Shown: positions 60,501 to 64,000 of the stretch, piece after piece
Position numbering within the stretch: the stretch's first letter is position 1
Layout: every line of letters begins with the position of its first letter
Origin: Prostheceraeus crozeri
Lineage: Eukaryota; Platyhelminthes; Polycladida; Euryleptidae
Reading direction: 5' to 3'
DNA length: 64,000 nucleotides
Assembly: GCA_907163375.1 (NCBI GenBank)
Contig: CAJQUW010002154.1
Coordinates: 150,523-214,522, forward strand
Program-made: the position numbers and the translations under genes
The notes under the pieces: model-generated
The model's database searches: none
What the model saw: the letters and a program-made list of their open reading frames with translations, nothing else
Told to the model about the DNA's origin: nothing

Positions 60501-63500
60501 GAAGCATCGGATGGGAAAACGGAGGCCAGATTCGGATTCAGCGTCAAATTCTACATGGAAATGGTATATTTCCAGCTCAATTGGAGAAAAAAATTTTCGC
60601 TGACTCCCCCCCCCCTCTGGACAGCTTGCTTCGATTTTGGCTTCCAGTGGACGGATTTTGTCGTGCGATAGCTCGTTTGAAAGCTGAGAGTGAGACAAAT
60701 TCACTGAAAGAATCGGCTTGTTCCTATCTGTCTTCGTTTAGATGTGAGACGCCATTTAAGATTTTGGGTTATTGGCGAAAAACGACAGAGTTAGAATTTG
60801 GGACGTTTTGGTGTGTAGCGTCCAAACGAAGCATCGGATGAGAAAACGGAGGCCAGATTCGGATTCAGCGTGAAATTCTGCATCGGTATGGTGAATTTGA
60901 ACGCCATCGGAGAGAAAAATTTTCGCTGACTCCCCCCCCCTCTGGACAGCTTGCTTCGATTTTGGCTTCCAGTGGACGGATTTTGTCGTGCGATAGCTCG
61001 TTTGAAAGCTAAGAGTGAGACAAATTCACTGAAAGAAACGGCTTGTTCCTATCTGTCTTCGTTTAGATGTGAGACGCCATTTAAGATTTTGGGACATTGG
61101 CGAAAAACGACAGAGTTAGAATTTGGGACGTTTTGGGCTGTAGCTTCAAAACGAAGGCTCGGATGGGAAAACGGATTTCAGATTTGGAATCAGCGTGAAA
61201 TTCTTTATCTGTATGGTGAGTTTCAAGGCAATCGGCGAGAAAAAATTTTCAACATTTTTCGAAAAAATGACAGAGTTAGAATTTTTGCGATGGCTGCCTA
61301 CTGTACAGCCAAAACGAAGCATCGGATGGGAAAACGGAGGCCAGATTCGGATTCAGCGTCAAATTCTACATGGAAATGGTATATTTCCAGCTCAATCGGA
61401 GAGAAAAAATTTTCGCTGACTCCCCCCCCCTCTGGACAGCTTGCTTCGATTTTGGCTTCCAGTGGACGGATTTTGTCGTGCGATAGCTCGTTTGAAAGCT
61501 AAGAGTGAGACAAATTCACTGAAAGAATCGGCTTGTTCCTATCTGTCTTCGTTTAGATGTGAGACGCCATTTAAGATTTTGGGACATTGGCGAAAAACGA
61601 CAGAGTTAGAATTTGGGACGTTTTGGTGTGTAGCTTCAAAACGAAGGCTCGGATGGGAAAACGGATTTCAGATTTGGAATCAGCGTGAAATTCTTTATCT
61701 GTATGGTGAGTTTCAAGGCAATCGGCGAGAAAAAATTTTCAACATTTTTCGAAAAAATGACAGAGTTAGAATTTTTGCGATGGCTGCCTACTGTACAGCC
61801 AAAACGAAGCATCGGATGGGAAAACGGAGGCCAGATTCGGATTCAGCGTCAAATTCTACATGGAAATGGTATATTTCCAGCTCAATCGGAGAGAAAAAAT
61901 TTTCGCTGACTCCCCCCCCCCTCTGGACAGCTCGCTTCGATTTTGGCTTCCAGTGGACGGATTTTGTCGTGCCATAGCTCGTTTGAAAGCTGAGAGTGAG
62001 ACAAATTCACTGAAAGAATCGGCTTGTTCCTATCTGTCTTCGTTTAGATGTGAGACGCCATTTAAGATTTTGGGACATTGGCGAAAAACGACAGAGTTAG
62101 AATTTGGGACGTTTTGGTGTGTAGCGTCCAAACGAAGCATCGGATGAGAAAACGGAGGCCAGATTCGGATTCAGCGTGAAATTCTGCATCGGTATGGTGA
62201 ATTTGAACGCCATCGGAGAGAAAAATTTTCGCTGACTCCCCCCCCCCTCTGGACAGCTTGCTTCGATTTTGGCTTCCAGTGGACGGATTTTGTCGTGCGA
62301 TAGCTCGTTTGAAAGCTAAGAGTGAGACAAATTCACTGAAAGAATCGGCTTGTTCCTATCTGTCTTCGTTTAGATGTGAGACGCCATTTAAGATTTTGGA
62401 ACATTGGCGAAAAACGACAGAGTTAGAATTTGGGACGTTTTGGTGTGTAGCGCCCAAACGAAGCATCGGATGAGAAAACGGAGGCCAGATTCGGATTCAG
62501 CGTGAAATTCTGCATCGGTATGGTGAGTTTCAAGTCAATCGGAGAGAAAAATTTTCACTGACCTCCCCCCCCCCTCTGGACAGCTTGCTTCGATTTTGGC
62601 TTCCAGTGGACGGATTTTGTCGTGCGATAGCTCGTTTGAAAGCTAAGAGTGAGACAAATTCACTGAAAGAATCGGCTTGTTCCTATCTGTCTTCGTTTAG
62701 ATGTGAGACGCCATTTAAGATTTTGGGACATTGGCGAAAAACGACAGAGTTAGAATTTGGGACGTTTTGGGCTGTAGCTTCAAAACGAAGGCTCGGATGG
62801 GAAAACGGATTTCAGATTTGGAATCAGCGTGAAATTCTTTATCTGTATGGTGAGTTTCAAGGCAATCGGCGAGAAAAAATTGTCAACATTTTTCGAAAAA
62901 ATGACTGAGTTAGAATTTTTGCGATGGCTGCCTACTGTACAGCCAAAACGAAGCATCGGATGAGAAAACGGAGGCCAGATTCGGATTCAGCGTCAAATTC
63001 TACATGGAAATGGTGTATTTCCAGCTCAATCGGAGAGAAAAAATTTTCGCTGACTCCCCCCCCCCTCTGGACAGCTTGCTTCGATTTTGGCTTCCAGTGG
63101 ACGGATTTTGTCGTGCGATAGCTCGTTTGAAAGCTAAGAGTGAGACAAATTCAGTGAAAGAATCGGCTTGTTCCTATCTGTCTTCGTTTAGATGTGAGAC
63201 GCCATTTAAGATTTTGGGACATTGGCGAAAAACGACAGAGTTAGAATTTGGGACGTTTTGGTGTGTAGCGTCCAAACGAAGCATCGGATGGGAAAACGGA
63301 TTTCAGATTTGGAATCAGCGTGAAATTCTTTATCTGTATGGTGAGTTTCAAGGCAATCGGAGAGAAAAAATTTTCAACATTTTTCGAAAAAACGACAGAG
63401 TTAGAATTTTTGCGATGGCTGCCTACTGTAGAGCCAAAACGAAGCATCGGAGGGGAAAACGGAGGCCAGATTCGGATTCAGCGTCAAATTCTACATGGAA

Positions 63501-63525
63501 ATGGTGTATTTCCAGCTCAATCCGG

Positions 63526-64000
63526 AGCACTAGAAACCGAGAATAGACGGATTTTTTAGTGTGTTTGGATGATGTTGGTGGGTTTTACGTCATCATCTGA
63601 TCGCCACACACTATAAGAAGCAGGGAAACCGACAGAGACTTGTCATTCAGAGAACGAGAGATTGCCAACGGTAAGTCCGTCTCTCTCTGAGCTCCGATGA
63701 TAGCTTCGGACATTCCTAAATTCCCGAGTATACTGTAAGAACCCTTCGTGGGGTGACATAGAAAATTTCAATTGCTGATAATCAGCTACAGGCGTCAGAC
63801 TTAGAGGTTCGCCCGGATATGGCCTTCGTCTCCAGGCCAAAAAAGACTCCAAATACTTTAAAGCGTATGTAACTTTGCTTCTAACAAGTCCGTTGTGACT
63901 TGATCATCAAAAAGGTTCGTCCGCTATTGACCTGCCCTAAGTGAAAAAACTACTGTATAAAAGTTTCATAAGTAGTGCTAAAACATGTGAAAATTTTAAA
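63526..64000 (+). promoter_or_regulatory. Unique right flank with TATA, Inr-like and splice-donor-like sites
   Basis: ACACTATAAGAAGC near 63607-63620 is a TATA-like box. About 30 bp on lies TGTCATTCAG, close to an arthropod initiator, and CAACGGTAAGTCC near 63666-63678 has a perfect GTAAGT donor. A stretch starting TGTGTTTGG (near 63560) with this order could be the U3/R part of an LTR retroelement running out of the window, or a host promoter with a short first exon. With no second LTR in view I cannot decide. No credible protein-coding frame is seen. Confidence 0.3.

Larger units (their letters stand above)
21293..63525 (+). repeat. 42-kb satellite array of about 104 units, mixed ~325-bp and ~490-bp repeats
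   Basis: From about 21293 the sequence is a head-to-tail array. Taking the word TTGCTTCGATTTTGG as unit start, starts fall at 21570, 21895, about 22221, 22547, 23038, 23528, 24018, 24343 and so on to 62585 and 63076. Spacings are almost always 323-328 or 489-492 bp, with about 50 units of each kind. All units are in the same orientation and mostly differ from one another at only a few positions; the edges (21293-21569 and 63076-63525) and a few internal units (22221, 48243, 48569, 54110) are more diverged. The array has no gene; long open frames in it are explained by the repetition. It looks like a homogenised major satellite. Confidence 0.97.

Noticed and set aside
21570-63525. CENP-B box in the satellite
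   Set aside because: Words such as TTCGGATTCAGCGTG and TTCGTTTAGATGTGAG do not match the TTCG....A..CGGG pattern at the fixed positions.
63643-63852. Minus-strand 69-codon frame at the right edge
   Set aside because: Short, no motif, and antisense to the promoter-like sites.
1-64000. tRNA or rRNA genes
   Set aside because: No cloverleaf-type A/B box pair or rRNA core sequence was noticed on either strand by eye; a covariance-model scan was not possible here.

Overview
This window is non-coding-rich nuclear DNA from an animal, most likely an arthropod. The evidence for that is a mix of eukaryote-only mobile elements: a Polinton/Maverick-like virus-derived element, an IS630/Tc1/mariner transposon with an insect-style DUF4817-like N-terminus, a Ty3/gypsy-like remnant and a LINE remnant, followed by a 42-kb satellite array. 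There are no bacterial-style operons, rRNA genes or tRNA genes that I can see. The species cannot be named from the sequence.

Layout. (1) 1-2865: AT-rich flank with one unrecognised small gene or gene relic (65-580, minus), a fossil Ty3/gypsy-like pol tail (about 1040-1650, minus) and a TATA/Inr stretch that could be part of an LTR (about 2537-2822). (2) 2866-19033: a fossil Polinton-like element of about 16.2 kb, bounded by long terminal inverted repeats made of a degenerate 25-bp motif. Inside are remains of a family-B DNA polymerase (minus), two separate A32/FtsK-HerA-type packaging ATPases (one per strand), a penton-like minor capsid protein (minus), several unrecognised element genes, a 2-kb minisatellite and a 369-bp triplication. 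An apparently intact 1795-bp DD41D-type mariner-like transposon (8110-9904) has inserted into it with a clean TA duplication, and a 56-bp poly-A-tailed scrap has inserted with a 24-bp target duplication. (3) 19045-19860: a dead LINE reverse transcriptase fragment that abuts the Polinton terminus. (4) 19870-21060: unremarkable AT-rich DNA with a perfect 19-bp hairpin. (5) 21076-63525: a satellite array of roughly 104 units. It opens with a C-rich, potentially quadruplex-forming tract. (6) 63526-64000: unique DNA with a TATA box, Inr-like site and splice-donor-like site.

The most notable system is the satellite. It has two interspersed unit lengths, about 325 and about 490 bp. They resolve into a dimer (a+b) and a trimer (a+b'+b'') of modules 157-168 bp long, which is nucleosome scale. 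Every unit is joined through a run of about 8-11 cytosines. Dimers and trimers are mixed in non-random orders, with a 1631-bp higher-order repeat and block duplications of 2.3-2.8 kb at distances of 5.9 and 9.2 kb. Hybrid units show unequal exchange between the b modules. Centromeric or heterochromatic use is possible but is inference.

The only protein I would call intact and probably functional is the mariner-like transposase (8703-9764). The Polinton-like genes are fossils with many breaks, and I give them only as gene-level remnants.
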